Shown: one piece after another, positions 24,154 to 31,086 of the stretch
How the letters are laid out: every line of letters begins with the position of its first letter
Position numbering within the stretch: the stretch's first letter is position 1
DNA from: Clostridia bacterium
GTDB lineage: Bacteria; Bacillota; Clostridia; Oscillospirales; Oscillospiraceae
Length of the DNA: 31,207 nt
Assembly: GCA_021153265.1 (NCBI GenBank)
Contig: JAGKTU010000018.1
Coordinates: 1 to 31,207 of the forward strand
Reading direction: 5' to 3'
Made by a program: the position numbers and the translations under genes
The notes under the pieces: generated by a model
What the model saw: the letters and a program-made list of their open reading frames with translations, nothing else
The model's database searches: none
Told to the model about the DNA's origin: nothing

Positions 24154-25995
24154 TCAGTCCTCGATAATGACGAAGCCTCTGGGGCCGACGGTAAGCCAAT
24201 CCGGGGAGACGATCTGTAGGTTGTAGCCCAGCAGAATCTTGCCGGAGTTGATCTCCCATGTATCGGCGCTGCGGTTGCAGTAGATGCGCAGGGTCTTGCC
24301 GTTATAGCTTCGGGTGAAGCCGATGTGCTTGTCGCCGGCCTGGAAGAAACGGATGTCGCCTAAGCGCAGGGCTTCGTGGTCCTTACGGAGCTTGCCCAGG
24401 CGCTTGAAGTGGTCCATGAACTCCATGTCCTCACGACCCCAGGGGTAGGTGCGGCGGTTGAAGGGGTCCTTGTAGCCCTCCATGCAGGCCTCGTCGCCAT
24501 AGTACAGGCTGGGGCTGCCGGGGAGGGTGTACTGGAGGAAGGCGGCGGCGAAGAGACGCTCCCGGGCCACGTCGAACTGGTTCCGGGACAGGCGGCGGCG
24601 GGCTTTTTCCTCCCGGCTGCCGTCAAAATCGTCCACCAGAGCGGTGAGGATTCGGGGGGTGTCATGGGTACCCAGCAGGTTCATGTTGCAGGCGACGACC
24701 TGAGGGGGATAGTTCTCCACGATGGACATGACCGTTTCTTTCAGAGCATGGCCGCTGTCCCAGCCACGGATGAAGTTGATGATAGCGGTGCGGAAGGGGT
24801 AGTTCATCACGGAGTCCAGCTCGGCGTTCGTAAAATACTTCCGGCGGACGCCATAGGCGGTCTTGTTGGAGGCGTCCTCCCAGACTTCGCCCAGAACATA
24901 GGCCTCGGGGTTGATTTCTTTGACCCGGTCGTACAGAAGCTTCAGAAATTCATCGGGCAATTCGTCGGCCACGTCCAGACGGAAACCGTCGATGCCGGTG
25001 GCCAGCCAATGAGCGATGACGGAATCCTCACCGGTGATGATATACTTGATGAACTCAGGGTCCATCTTATTGACGGTGGGAAGGGTGTCGAAATTCCACC
25101 AGGAATGGTAGGAATTGGGCCAATGATAGAAGGTGAACCAGCTGGAATAGGGGGAAGACTGGGACTGGTAGGCACCGGTGCCGGGGAAGGTTCCCTTTTT
25201 ATTGAAGTACAGGCTGTCGGAGCCGGTGTGGGAATACACACCGTCCAGAATCACCTTGATACCGTGGTCATGGGCGGTTTTGACCATGGCCTTGAAATCC
25301 TCCATGGTACCCAGCATGGGGTCGGGGGTCTTGTAGTCGCCGGTATCGTAGCGATGGGAGGAGAAGCTCTTGGAAATGGGATTCAGATAGAGGATGGTGG
25401 TTCCGAGGGAGGCGATGTAGTCCATCTTCTCCGCAATGCCACGGAAGTTGCCGCCGAAGAAGTCGTTATTCAGCACCTCACCGCTGGGGGTGGGACGCCA
25501 GTCCACTTCCTCGTACCAGTTGGGGTGGACGGTATAGGGCTGCAGTTTGCCGGTGAGGTCGCACTTGCCGGACTTATAGAAGCGGTCGGGGAAAATCTGG
25601 TAGATCGTGGCACCCTGCGCCCACTTGGGGGGATTGAAATCGGCAGGGACACAACTGAGCTGCCACATGTCGCCGGCTTCCATATTGGTATCGTCGCCAA
25701 CCTTGAACAGGCGGAAGGAATTGTCCGGAGTGATGACGCGGAAATAGTAAAAATACAGGCCGGGGTTGGCGATGGAGAAGCTGCCCCGGAAAATATCGTA
25801 GGCGCCCTTCTTCATGGCAGGCTCCAGAGTGACTTCCTGAGATGTTGCGCCGTACTCGTGGTTCAGGATGCACAGCACACGGCTTGCCCGGACGGAAGAG
25901 GGAACATGAATATTCAGAGTGCAGGTCTGCTCCGGCACCAGAGTGCCGAAGGGGGTCTTGTATTGAGGCTGTTTGCTGTCGAACAGGATTCGCAT
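24154..25995 (-). CDS. GH13 alpha-glucan hydrolase (neopullulanase/cyclomaltodextrinase-like)
   Basis: This 613-residue protein has an N-terminal beta domain (about 1-125) with the aromatic GLYFYYFRV, as in CBM34-type neopullulanases, then a GH13 barrel starting at IYQIFPDRFY. Conserved regions are DGVYSHTG (251-258), GFRLDVADE with nucleophile Asp341, VLGEVWED with acid/base Glu370 and LLGTHDTPR with Asp445. No signal peptide is present, so it should act in the cytosol on imported maltodextrins or cyclodextrins. The first gene of an apparent three-gene operon, it has GGAGAC before its ATG and a TATAAT about 35 nt upstream. Confidence 0.92.
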   Translation of the reverse strand: MRILFDSKQPQYKTPFGTLVPEQTCTLNIHVPSSVRASRVLCILNHEYGATSQEVTLEPAMKKGAYDIFRGSFSIANPGLYFYYFRVITPDNSFRLFKVGDDTNMEAGDMWQLSCVPADFNPPKWAQGATIYQIFPDRFYKSGKCDLTGKLQPYTVHPNWYEEVDWRPTPSGEVLNNDFFGGNFRGIAEKMDYIASLGTTILYLNPISKSFSSHRYDTGDYKTPDPMLGTMEDFKAMVKTAHDHGIKVILDGVYSHTGSDSLYFNKKGTFPGTGAYQSQSSPYSSWFTFYHWPNSYHSWWNFDTLPTVNKMDPEFIKYIITGEDSVIAHWLATGIDGFRLDVADELPDEFLKLLYDRVKEINPEAYVLGEVWEDASNKTAYGVRRKYFTNAELDSVMNYPFRTAIINFIRGWDSGHALKETVMSIVENYPPQVVACNMNLLGTHDTPRILTALVDDFDGSREEKARRRLSRNQFDVARERLFAAAFLQYTLPGSPSLYYGDEACMEGYKDPFNRRTYPWGREDMEFMDHFKRLGKLRKDHEALRLGDIRFFQAGDKHIGFTRSYNGKTLRIYCNRSADTWEINSGKILLGYNLQIVSPDWLTVGPRGFVIIED

Positions 25996-26028
25996 AGAAG
26001 TCTCCTAATCATTTGGTGATCTTCTGGA

Positions 26029-26034
26029 ATTATA
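26029..26034 (-). promoter_or_regulatory. -10 element of the GH13 operon
   Basis: The minus strand reads TATAAT 33 nt before the start codon. No convincing -35 is seen at the usual distance; the upstream 30 bp are T-rich and include the tail of the terminator at 26073-26099. Confidence 0.5.
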
Positions 26035-26072
26035 CAACATATTTGGTAAAAAGGGAAGACCCAAACGAAGGA

Positions 26073-26099
26073 AAAACCGGGGCATGATGCCCCGGTTTT
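26073..26099 (-). terminator. strong hairpin terminator downstream of an orphan minus-strand frame
   Basis: Perfect 13-bp arms AAAACCGGGGCAT and ATGCCCCGGTTTT flank one base. Both strands end in T runs. The only frame that ends just before it is the minus-strand orphan frame with TAA at 26103-26105, 3 nt away. It also insulates the GH13 promoter. Confidence 0.75.
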
Positions 26100-26102
26100 C
26101 GT

Positions 26103-26291
26103 TTATTTTCCATGGAAGTGTGCCATGATGTAGGAGGTGAGCTGTTCCTTTCTCACCCCGCGGTTCGCATCACACCGGTGATACCCTTGACAGATGGTTT
26201 TCAGTCCTGTTTCGTCGTCACGAAGATGGGGTGTGAAAATTCTGTCCGGGAGTAGTTTATCCCGGGGGAGTCTGATTATTCGGAGGATGAT
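26103..26291 (-). pseudogene. orphan reading frame without canonical start, possible gene remnant
   Basis: An open minus-strand frame ends at TAA 26103-26105 directly before a strong terminator. It encodes a protein-like stretch including LPRDKLLPDRIFTPHL, TGLKTICQGYHRCDANRG and VRKEQLTSYIMAHFHGK. Within 26103-26291 it has no usable ATG, GTG or TTG start; the only ATG is eight codons from the end and the only GTG is late. Continuing upstream the frame runs into the bofA gene on the other strand. It may be a 5'-truncated gene, a gene with an ATT/ATA start, or chance. I do not recognise the family. Confidence 0.4.
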
Positions 26292-26546
26292 ATGGTAAGT
26301 TTTTGCAATGTGATGATACCGGCGATTCTGGCGGCCAGTGTGCTGCGGCTGCTGTTTCTGCCGGTGAGGTTCATCTGGAAGCTGCTGGTGAATTCCCTGT
26401 GCGGCTTTGCCTGCCTGTGGATCCTGAATACCGCAGCCGGGATCACCGGGCTGTATCTGCCCATCAATGCGGTGACGGTACTTGCCGCAGGCTTTTTCGG
26501 CCTGCCGGGGGTGGGCGTCATCGCGGTGCTGGAGATGCTGGGATGA
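26292..26546 (+). CDS. bofA: BofA-family protein (pro-sigma-K processing inhibitor type)
   Basis: This 84-residue membrane protein has two or three hydrophobic segments. Its C-terminal signature INAVTVLAAGFFGLPGVGVIAV matches BofA (split here as INAVTVLAAGFFG and LPGVGVIAVLEM). In sporulating Bacillota BofA inhibits the SpoIVFB protease in the forespore membrane until sigma-K activation, so it points to a spore-forming lineage, though BofA homologues also occur where sigma-K control differs. ATG 26292 is preceded by CGGAGG. The stop is 1 nt from the convergent mscS stop, with no terminator between. Confidence 0.82.
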   Translation: MVSFCNVMIPAILAASVLRLLFLPVRFIWKLLVNSLCGFACLWILNTAAGITGLYLPINAVTVLAAGFFGLPGVGVIAVLEMLG

Positions 26547-26547
26547 T

Positions 26548-27348
26548 TTACTGGTGCAGGTGGACGTTCAGGTGGGGGTAGGTCATGGTGATGTCCTGCT
26601 CGTCGAAAATGGTCTTGACCCGCTGGTTCACCAGGAAGTACACATCCCAGAAATCATCGGTCTTTGCCCAGACACGGAGGCTGTACTGGATGGCGCTGTC
26701 ACCGTAGGTGCTGATCACGGCCTTGGGGGCGGGATCCAGAAGGGCGTTGTCCACAGTGCCGGCCAGAACCAGCGCGTCCAGAACCTTCTGGGTGGGGACA
26801 TCGTAGGAGGCGGATACCAGAATTTCCGCACGGCGGGCGCCGGTGACGGTGTAATTGACGATCTGTGCGGCTACCACGGCGCTGTTGGGGATGGAGACGA
26901 TCTTATTGTCCGGGGTGGCCAGCTTGGTGTAGGTCATGCCGATCTCCTGAACGGTGCCGGACTGACCTGCGATCTCCACATAGTCGCCGGAGGCGAAGGG
27001 GTGGGTGGTCAGCAGAGTGAAGCCGCCGAGAACGTTGGTCAGCATATTCTGCAGAGCCAGAGAAAGTGCCAGGGTCAGTACACTGGCCAGAGCCACGATG
27101 CCGGTGATGTCGATGCCCAGTGCGGAGGCTACCATCAGGCCGAGAAGGACATAGAGCGCCACCCGGGCAAGAGAGATGATCAGGCTGTGGGCGGCTTTTT
27201 CCAGCTTGATGGAGGCAAGGGTGCGCTTGAGAAGCGCCATCAGCAGGCGGATGGTCAGAATTCCGAGAACGCAGACCACCAGGGCAGACAGAACGTTGGT
27301 CAGAATGCCGGCGCCCAGACCCATGAGCCATGTTTTTAGTTGATCCAT
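26548..27348 (-). CDS. mscS: small-conductance mechanosensitive channel, MscS family
   Basis: This 266-residue protein has three N-terminal helices (about 10-38, 55-80, 84-110). The pore-helix segment LALSLALQNMLTNVLGGF is followed by the beta domain FASGDYVEIAGQSGTVQEIGM (as FASGDYVEI and GTVQEIG) and PNSAVVAAQIVNYT, which are MscS hallmarks. It would release solutes on hypoosmotic shock. Length matches the short MscS type. ATG 27348 follows AAAGGAG. It has its own strong promoter at 27382-27410. Confidence 0.93.
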   Translation of the reverse strand: MDQLKTWLMGLGAGILTNVLSALVVCVLGILTIRLLMALLKRTLASIKLEKAAHSLIISLARVALYVLLGLMVASALGIDITGIVALASVLTLALSLALQNMLTNVLGGFTLLTTHPFASGDYVEIAGQSGTVQEIGMTYTKLATPDNKIVSIPNSAVVAAQIVNYTVTGARRAEILVSASYDVPTQKVLDALVLAGTVDNALLDPAPKAVISTYGDSAIQYSLRVWAKTDDFWDVYFLVNQRVKTIFDEQDITMTYPHLNVHLHQ

Positions 27349-27381
27349 ATGTAAAATCTCCTTTTTCGTTTTTCGTGGAAC

Positions 27382-27410
27382 ATTATAGACGGTTTTTTCC
27401 CCGATATCAA
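27382..27410 (-). promoter_or_regulatory. promoter of mscS
   Basis: On the minus strand -35 TTGATA (27405-27410) and -10 TATAAT (27382-27387) are 17 bp apart, 34 nt before the start codon. Confidence 0.75.
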
Positions 27411-27519
27411 GGGGATTGTTGACGAAAACACCTTGTGCGGCAGAAAGTTCACAATTTCGTCGCTTTTTGTTTTCATTTGGTTTATCGGATGTTCAAATGG
27501 GAAAGGTATGATGATGCCA

Positions 27520-27639
27520 TGAAAGGTTGCGGAAGCCGTGAGCCGCGGCCTTTCAGGACACAGATCCTCTTTTTCTACCTCTCTTCTTTCCAAACCCCTT
27601 TCGCGGATGCCCCACTGTCTGAAAAGACGGTGGGGTTTT
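27520..27639 (+). ncRNA. candidate structured RNA ending in a terminator, upstream of apt
   Basis: Between mscS and apt (27349-27715) there is no convincing gene. The plus strand holds a 13-bp stem TGAAAGGTTGCGG/CCGCGGCCTTTCA (27520-27532 with 27543-27555, two G-U pairs). About 55 nt later comes an 11-bp terminator stem CCCCACTGTCT/AGACGGTGGGG with a GAAA loop (27610-27635) and TTTT. The terminator lies before, not after, the apt promoter, so something else must end there. A TATGAT at 27507-27512 is a weak promoter candidate. No known RNA family was recognised. Confidence 0.4.
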
Positions 27640-27651
27640 CCTCGCTTTTTC

Positions 27652-27679
27652 TTGACAATTTTTTACCGCGGGGTATAAT
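27652..27679 (+). promoter_or_regulatory. promoter of apt
   Basis: Consensus -35 TTGACA (27652-27657) and consensus -10 TATAAT (27674-27679) with a 16-bp spacer. Transcription would start about 30 nt before the ATG, leaving no room for a riboswitch. Confidence 0.85.
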
Positions 27680-27715
27680 TGTAATGGAACATAACGAAAA
27701 AAGGAGCGGTTTCCT

Positions 27716-28270
27716 ATGTATTATCGCATGAATGTGGCTGGCCTGGAGCGTGATCTGCCCATCTGTCCCGTGACGGAGAGCCTGTATATCGCCGGTTTCG
27801 TGATCTTTGGTGATCAGGAATTGACCGTTGCATGCGCCCGTGAGCTGCTGGCCCGGGCACCCGAGTATGACTACATCATCACTGCGGAGGCAAAGGGTAT
27901 TCCTCTGGCACACGAAATGGCACGGCAGGCCGGTGACAAAAAGTATATCCTGGCGCGGAAGGGCCCCAAGCTGTATATGCGGGATATTTTCAGTGTCAGT
28001 GTCAACTCCATCACAACCGCCAAGGAGCAGAAGCTGTACTTGGACGGCGCGGATGCCGCGCTGATGAAGGGTAAGCGCATCCTGATCGTGGATGACGTGA
28101 TCTCCACCGGCGAGAGCCTGAAGGCGCTGGAAGCTCTGGTCGAGAAGGCAGGCGGCGTGATCTGCGGCAAGATGGCAATTCTGGCAGAGGGCGACGCACA
28201 GGTGCGGCCCGACCTGATCTATCTGGAAAAGCTGCCCCTGTTCAATCCCGATGGCACCATTTTGGGCTGA
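27716..28270 (+). CDS. apt: adenine/purine phosphoribosyltransferase
   Basis: This 184-residue cytosolic enzyme has the PRPP-binding motif ILIVDDVISTGES and the upstream YDYIITAEAKGIPLAHEMA, both typical of Apt-type type I phosphoribosyltransferases. It would convert a purine base and PRPP to the nucleotide in purine salvage. Closely related sequences are annotated as Apt or as generic PRTase, so the base specificity is uncertain. Ribosome site AAAGGAG precedes ATG 27716. No terminator follows it; the stop is 6 nt from the next promoter. Confidence 0.85.
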   Translation: MYYRMNVAGLERDLPICPVTESLYIAGFVIFGDQELTVACARELLARAPEYDYIITAEAKGIPLAHEMARQAGDKKYILARKGPKLYMRDIFSVSVNSITTAKEQKLYLDGADAALMKGKRILIVDDVISTGESLKALEALVEKAGGVICGKMAILAEGDAQVRPDLIYLEKLPLFNPDGTILG

Positions 28271-28272
28271 TT

Positions 28273-28451
28273 GGGGTTTACATCCAGAATCTGACATGAT
28301 ATGATATAAATAGTTCTGCGGCACAGCTGCGGAAGATAAGAAGAAAGAGAGGAAAAATACTATGCAGTGTCCCCATTGCGGTAACTATGTAGCAGACGGC
28401 ACTTCCTACTGCCCCAGCTGTGGTGCGCCTCAGACAGCACCTGCTGCACCG
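28273..28451 (+). repeat. 179-bp direct repeat, copy 1 (promoter, leader and zinc ribbon start)
   Basis: This block recurs at 29037-29215, offset exactly 764 bp, with about six mismatches. It contains the promoter, the ribosome site and the first about 30 codons of the zinc-ribbon gene, so a gene-head duplication created two similarly controlled genes. Confidence 0.92.
28277..28305 (+). promoter_or_regulatory. promoter of the zinc-ribbon/DUF805 gene
   Basis: -35 TTTACA (28277-28282) and -10 TATGAT (28300-28305) with 17 bp spacing. It lies inside the duplicated block. Confidence 0.65.
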
Positions 28452-28946
28452 GCCAATCCTTATGGCAATCCGAATCCCAACTCCAATCCCTATGGCCAGA
28501 CCAACACCAATCCCTACGGTCAGCCCAATCCCTACGCAAATCCCAATCCTTACGCTAACCCCAATCCTTACGGCGCTCCCTACGGCGGCTATGCAGGCCC
28601 CAAGCCCTCTGTAGGCTTTGGTGAGGCTGTCAAGCTGTACTTCACGAATTATGCCAACTTCAGCGGCAGAGCCAGAAGAAGTGAGTACTGGTATGCATGC
28701 CTGTTTGTCAGCCTGATCAGCCTGTGCCTGAGCTGGAGCACCATCCTCAGCGCCATCTGGAGCCTGGCAACCTTCATTCCCACTCTGGCGCTGTTTGTCC
28801 GTCGTATGCATGACCTGGGCAAGAGCGGTTGGTGGTATTTTATCGGCCTGATCCCGCTGGTTGGCGGTATCCTCCTGCTGGTCTGGGAGTGCACCGACAG
28901 CGATCCCCGGCCCAATCAGTACGGCCCCAGCCCCAAGTATTCCTAA
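28362..28946 (+). CDS. zinc-ribbon membrane protein with NPYG repeats and DUF805
   Basis: This 194-residue protein starts with a zinc ribbon (CPHC at 3-6, CPSC at 17-20). A low-complexity linker of NPYG/NPNPY repeats follows (about 33-80), then a DUF805 membrane domain with GRARRSEYWYACLFV, three or so hydrophobic segments and the family ending RRMHDLGKSGWWYFIGLIPLVGGILLLVWECTDSDP (split in the family as RRMHDLGKSGWW and LVWECTDSD). The function of DUF805 proteins is unknown. Ribosome site AGAGAGG precedes ATG 28362. A strong terminator follows. It shares its head with the next gene but not its membrane domain. Confidence 0.88.
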   Translation: MQCPHCGNYVADGTSYCPSCGAPQTAPAAPANPYGNPNPNSNPYGQTNTNPYGQPNPYANPNPYANPNPYGAPYGGYAGPKPSVGFGEAVKLYFTNYANFSGRARRSEYWYACLFVSLISLCLSWSTILSAIWSLATFIPTLALFVRRMHDLGKSGWWYFIGLIPLVGGILLLVWECTDSDPRPNQYGPSPKYS

Positions 28947-28956
28947 AGCGTATATC

Positions 28957-28989
28957 AAAACAGCACTGCCAAAGTGGCAGTGCTGTTTT
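28957..28989 (+). terminator. rho-independent terminator after the DUF805 gene
   Basis: AAAACAGCACTGCCA and TGGCAGTGCTGTTTT form a 15-bp stem around AAG, followed by a further T. The core GCACTGCCA/TGGCAGTGC recurs in the terminator at 30112-30144. Confidence 0.9.
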
Positions 28990-29036
28990 TGCGCGGTTAG
29001 GATATGCGCAGTCAGGCGGATGAGGATTGCGATTTT

Positions 29037-29215
29037 GGGGTTTACATCCAGAATCTGACATGATATGATATAAATAATTCTGCGGCACAGCTGCGGAAGA
29101 TAAGAAGAAAGAGAGGAAAAATACTATGTAGTGTCCCCATTGCGGTAACTATGTAGCAGACGGTACTACCTACTGCCCCAGCTGCGGTGCGCCTCAGGCA
29201 GCACCTGCTGCACCG
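29037..29215 (+). repeat. 179-bp direct repeat, copy 2
   Basis: Second copy of the block at 28273-28451. Among its few differences is C to T at 29129, which turns the second codon CAG into TAG. Confidence 0.92.
29041..29069 (+). promoter_or_regulatory. duplicated promoter of the second zinc-ribbon gene
   Basis: -35 TTTACA (29041-29046) and -10 TATGAT (29064-29069), 17 bp apart, identical to the promoter of copy 1. Confidence 0.65.
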
Positions 29216-29653
29216 ACTTATTACAACAATCCCAATCCGGAGTCCAACCCCTATGGTCAGCCTGCCGGTAATCCCAATCCCTACGGTCAGACTGCCGGTA
29301 ATCCCAATCCTTACGGTCAGCCTGCCGGTAATCCCAATCCCTACGGCCAGCCTGTGACGAATCCCTATGGAAATCCCAATCCTTATGGACAGCCTAACCC
29401 CTACGGCAATCCTTACGGCATGCCCGACCCCAATATGAAGCAGGCTCAGCCTTATCATGGACTGGCAATTGCTTCTCTGGTCTTGGGTATCCTGTCCTTC
29501 TTCTGTTTCGGTCTTATTGCAGGCGGTTTGGCAATCGTATTTGCTGCCATCGCGAAGGGCAACGGCAACAAGAGCGGCGTGGCAACAGCCGGTTTGGTCT
29601 GCGGCATCGTTGGCTTCGTGCTGACGCTGATTAGCCTGACAGTGATATTATAA
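29126..29653 (+). pseudogene. zinc-ribbon/NPYG/DUF4190-like membrane protein with amber at codon 2
   Basis: Promoter, ribosome site and ATG are the same as for the gene at 28362, but codon 2 is TAG (29129-29131) where the paralogue has CAG. After it the frame is open for 173 codons to TAA. It encodes a zinc ribbon (CPHC, CPSC), an NPYGQPAGNP-type repeat linker and a C-terminal domain with two helices (GLAIASLVLGILSFF and GLVCGIVGFVLTLI), DUF4190-like. No other stop or frameshift is present. The next possible starts are GTG 29354 and an ATG near 29420, which would drop the zinc ribbon. It may be a fresh null allele, a sequencing error, or read through. Confidence 0.8.
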
Positions 29654-29678
29654 ACTACCAAGAAGGCATTTACTGCAG

Positions 29679-29705
29679 TACCCCTCGCCCGGGCGGCGGG
29701 GGGTA
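29679..29705 (+). terminator. weak terminator-like hairpin after the second zinc-ribbon gene
   Basis: TACCCCTCGCC pairs with GGCGGGGGGTA-type sequence over about 11 bp (one G-U) around a 5-nt loop, followed by only TTTG. It lies 26 nt after the stop and 27 nt before the next gene. Confidence 0.5.
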
Positions 29706-29731
29706 TTTGAGCATCAAAGAGGTGTGGATGT

Positions 29732-30106
29732 ATGGAAAAACCGTTGGATCGGTTCCAAAGAACGGTGTTGAAAACCTATCTGTGGATTCTGGGAATCGGT
29801 GGAGCGTATGTATTATGGATCAAACGCACCGGTAAGGGCCTTGCATGCGCGGTGAATGCGTCTACCGGGCTGCTGTGTCCCGGGTGCGGAAGTTCGCGGA
29901 TGTTTCTTGCGCTGTTGAGATTGGATTTTGGGGCGGCGCGGAGGCATAATCCGGTAGTGCTGGTACTGCTTCTTCTGTGGAACTTGATCGCTGGGGCGGT
30001 TTTTTGGGGAAAACCGGCATTTGTGCGGAGAGCCGGATTTCTATACGGTGCGTTGTTCGCAAGCATCGCGGCGCTGGCTGTATTTGGCGTCGTGCGAAAT
30101 TTCTGA
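29732..30106 (+). CDS. DUF2752 family membrane protein
   Basis: This 124-residue protein has a helix near 16-28, the family motif LLCPGCGSSRMFLALLRLDF (residues about 47-66), then helices near 75-92 and 100-120. DUF2752 proteins are small membrane proteins of unknown function with an invariant CPGCG-x-x-R motif. It lies downstream of the two zinc-ribbon membrane genes, which have a loosely related theme of Cys motifs plus membrane domains. Ribosome site GAGGTG precedes ATG 29732, and a strong terminator follows. Confidence 0.87.
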   Translation: MEKPLDRFQRTVLKTYLWILGIGGAYVLWIKRTGKGLACAVNASTGLLCPGCGSSRMFLALLRLDFGAARRHNPVVLVLLLLWNLIAGAVFWGKPAFVRRAGFLYGALFASIAALAVFGVVRNF

Positions 30107-30111
30107 ATACG

Positions 30112-30144
30112 AATGCGGCACTGCCAGAATGGCAGTGCCGCATT
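30112..30144 (+). terminator. rho-independent terminator after the DUF2752 gene
   Basis: AATGCGGCACTGCCA and TGGCAGTGCCGCATT form a 15-bp perfect stem around GAA, then TTTT. The T run is on the plus strand only, so it mainly stops the DUF2752 transcript. Confidence 0.9.
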
Positions 30145-30181
30145 TTTTCTGGATCACGATCCCTCAGCGGAAGAAACTTTC

Positions 30182-30610
30182 TCAGCGGCCTTCCATATAA
30201 TCGGCGGCACGGAACTTCATCTTGGCGAGCAGTTCGGAAAGAAGCGCCTTCTCGCCTTCGGTCAGATCGCCTGTGGTGCAGCTCTCCCAACGCTTGAGAA
30301 TGTCGGAAATCTGGGGCAGGAGGGCATGCGCCTTCTCGGTGGGGTAGAGTTCCATGACGCGCTTGTCCGTGGGGGAGGGCTGACGGGTGATGAAGCCCTC
30401 TTCCTCCAGAACCGCGGCCTGCCGGGCTACGTTACTCTTGTTGATACAGATGATCCGGGCGAGCTTATCCTGAGAGATGCCGGGCTGGGCGCAGATTTCG
30501 GTCAGATAACTGGCATGGCAGGCTTTTAAACCCATAGGGGACAGGCAGTCCAGCCGGTATTGGGCGCCGCAGCGGGTGATCTCGGTCATATCTTTGATGA
30601 TCTGGGACAT
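30182..30610 (-). CDS. MarR-family transcriptional regulator
   Basis: This 142-residue protein has the winged-helix pattern ISQDKLARIICINKSNVARQ (recognition helix), LEEEGFITRQPSPTDKRVMEL (wing, as LEEEGFITRQ and DKRVMEL) and a C-terminal dimerisation helix region ALLSELLAKMKF. It would bind DNA as a dimer and respond to a small phenolic or other ligand. ATG 30610 is chosen because AAAGGAGG lies upstream; 11 extra codons would have no ribosome site. Its promoter carries a likely autoregulatory operator. No obvious target transporter is nearby. Confidence 0.9.
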   Translation of the reverse strand: MSQIIKDMTEITRCGAQYRLDCLSPMGLKACHASYLTEICAQPGISQDKLARIICINKSNVARQAAVLEEEGFITRQPSPTDKRVMELYPTEKAHALLPQISDILKRWESCTTGDLTEGEKALLSELLAKMKFRAADYMEGR

Positions 30611-30630
30611 AGGAGGGCCTCCTTTGAAAG

Positions 30631-30644
30631 GTTGCGTGTGCAAC
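30631..30644. promoter_or_regulatory. likely MarR operator
   Basis: GTTGC-GTGT-GCAAC is an inverted repeat directly downstream of the marR -10 element, a usual place for autorepression. The terminator stem at 30705-30724 repeats the GTTGCA/TGCAAC ends and might be a second site. Confidence 0.5.
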
Positions 30645-30645
30645 T

Positions 30646-30674
30646 ATGATAACATATTGGGAGGAAATTGTAAA
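30646..30674 (-). promoter_or_regulatory. promoter of the MarR gene
   Basis: On the minus strand -35 TTTACA (30669-30674) and -10 TATCAT (30646-30651) are 17 bp apart, 36 nt before the start codon. Confidence 0.65.
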
Positions 30675-30704
30675 GGCTGGGAGTTTTTTTATTTGATCGT
30701 GACG

Positions 30705-30731
30705 GTTGCACCGAAAGGTGCAACTTTTTTT
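30705..30731 (+). terminator. hairpin terminator upstream of the terminase genes
   Basis: GTTGCACC-GAAA-GGTGCAAC is a perfect 8-bp stem with a GNRA loop followed by seven T. It lies 34 nt before the small terminase gene, so it would end a short plus-strand transcript starting in 30611-30704, or attenuate transcription into the phage genes. Confidence 0.75.
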
Positions 30732-30765
30732 CGTTTCCGGGGTACGGATGAAAGGGAGGGAAGCT

Positions 30766-31086
30766 ATGGAAGAACACAAGCAGGAGCAGTCGCTGAAGCA
30801 GCGCATCAAGGGTGGGAAGATCTGCCGCTCGGATGTGACCAGACGGCTGGCGGAACTGGCGTTCGGAAAGGCCAATGACTGCGTAAGGCTTGCGCTGGAG
30901 GATGATCCAAGGCTGGATAAGCTGGACTTAAGCCTGCTCAGCGAGGTCAAGCGCAATGACAAGGGGACGGTGGAAATCAAGCTCATTGACCGGCTTCGGG
31001 CGCTGGAACAGCTGGCACTGGTGGCGGAGGAGGAAAAATCGGATCTGGAATCCTTTTTGCAGGCGCTGCAGGTGGATGAGGGATGA
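30766..31086 (+). CDS. phage terminase small subunit-like protein
   Basis: This 106-residue protein has an N-terminal basic stretch (KQRIKGGKICRSDVTRRL), then the region LAFGKANDCVRLALEDDP and DKGTVEIKLIDRLRALEQL. I know this pattern from small terminase-associated proteins upstream of PBSX-type large subunits in gut Bacillota phages. It would recognise phage DNA for packaging. ATG 30766 is chosen because GGGAGGGAAG lies upstream. The stop overlaps the large subunit start (ATGA). The assignment rests mostly on the next gene. Confidence 0.7.
   Translation: MEEHKQEQSLKQRIKGGKICRSDVTRRLAELAFGKANDCVRLALEDDPRLDKLDLSLLSEVKRNDKGTVEIKLIDRLRALEQLALVAEEEKSDLESFLQALQVDEG

Noticed and set aside
24376..26019. 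A 547-codon plus-strand open frame
   Set aside because: Antisense of the GH13 gene, whose catalytic motifs are clear on the minus strand.
26189..26194. Consensus TTGACA upstream of bofA
   Set aside because: No -10 element follows at 16-18 bp, so it is not called as a promoter.
27680..27715. Purine riboswitch in front of apt
   Set aside because: The promoter lies only about 35 nt before the start codon, leaving no room for the aptamer, and no conserved purine-aptamer core is seen.
27435..27731. A 98-codon plus-strand frame before apt
   Set aside because: It contains the terminator hairpin and the apt promoter, and shows no protein-like pattern.
28278..28958. A 226-codon minus-strand frame with alternating GIGVGI residues
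   Set aside because: It is the complement of the NPYG-repeat gene, and the repeats explain the pattern.
28450..29410. Short regular repeats resembling a CRISPR array
   Set aside because: They are in-frame codons for NPYG and NPNPY repeats with no spacers of constant length.
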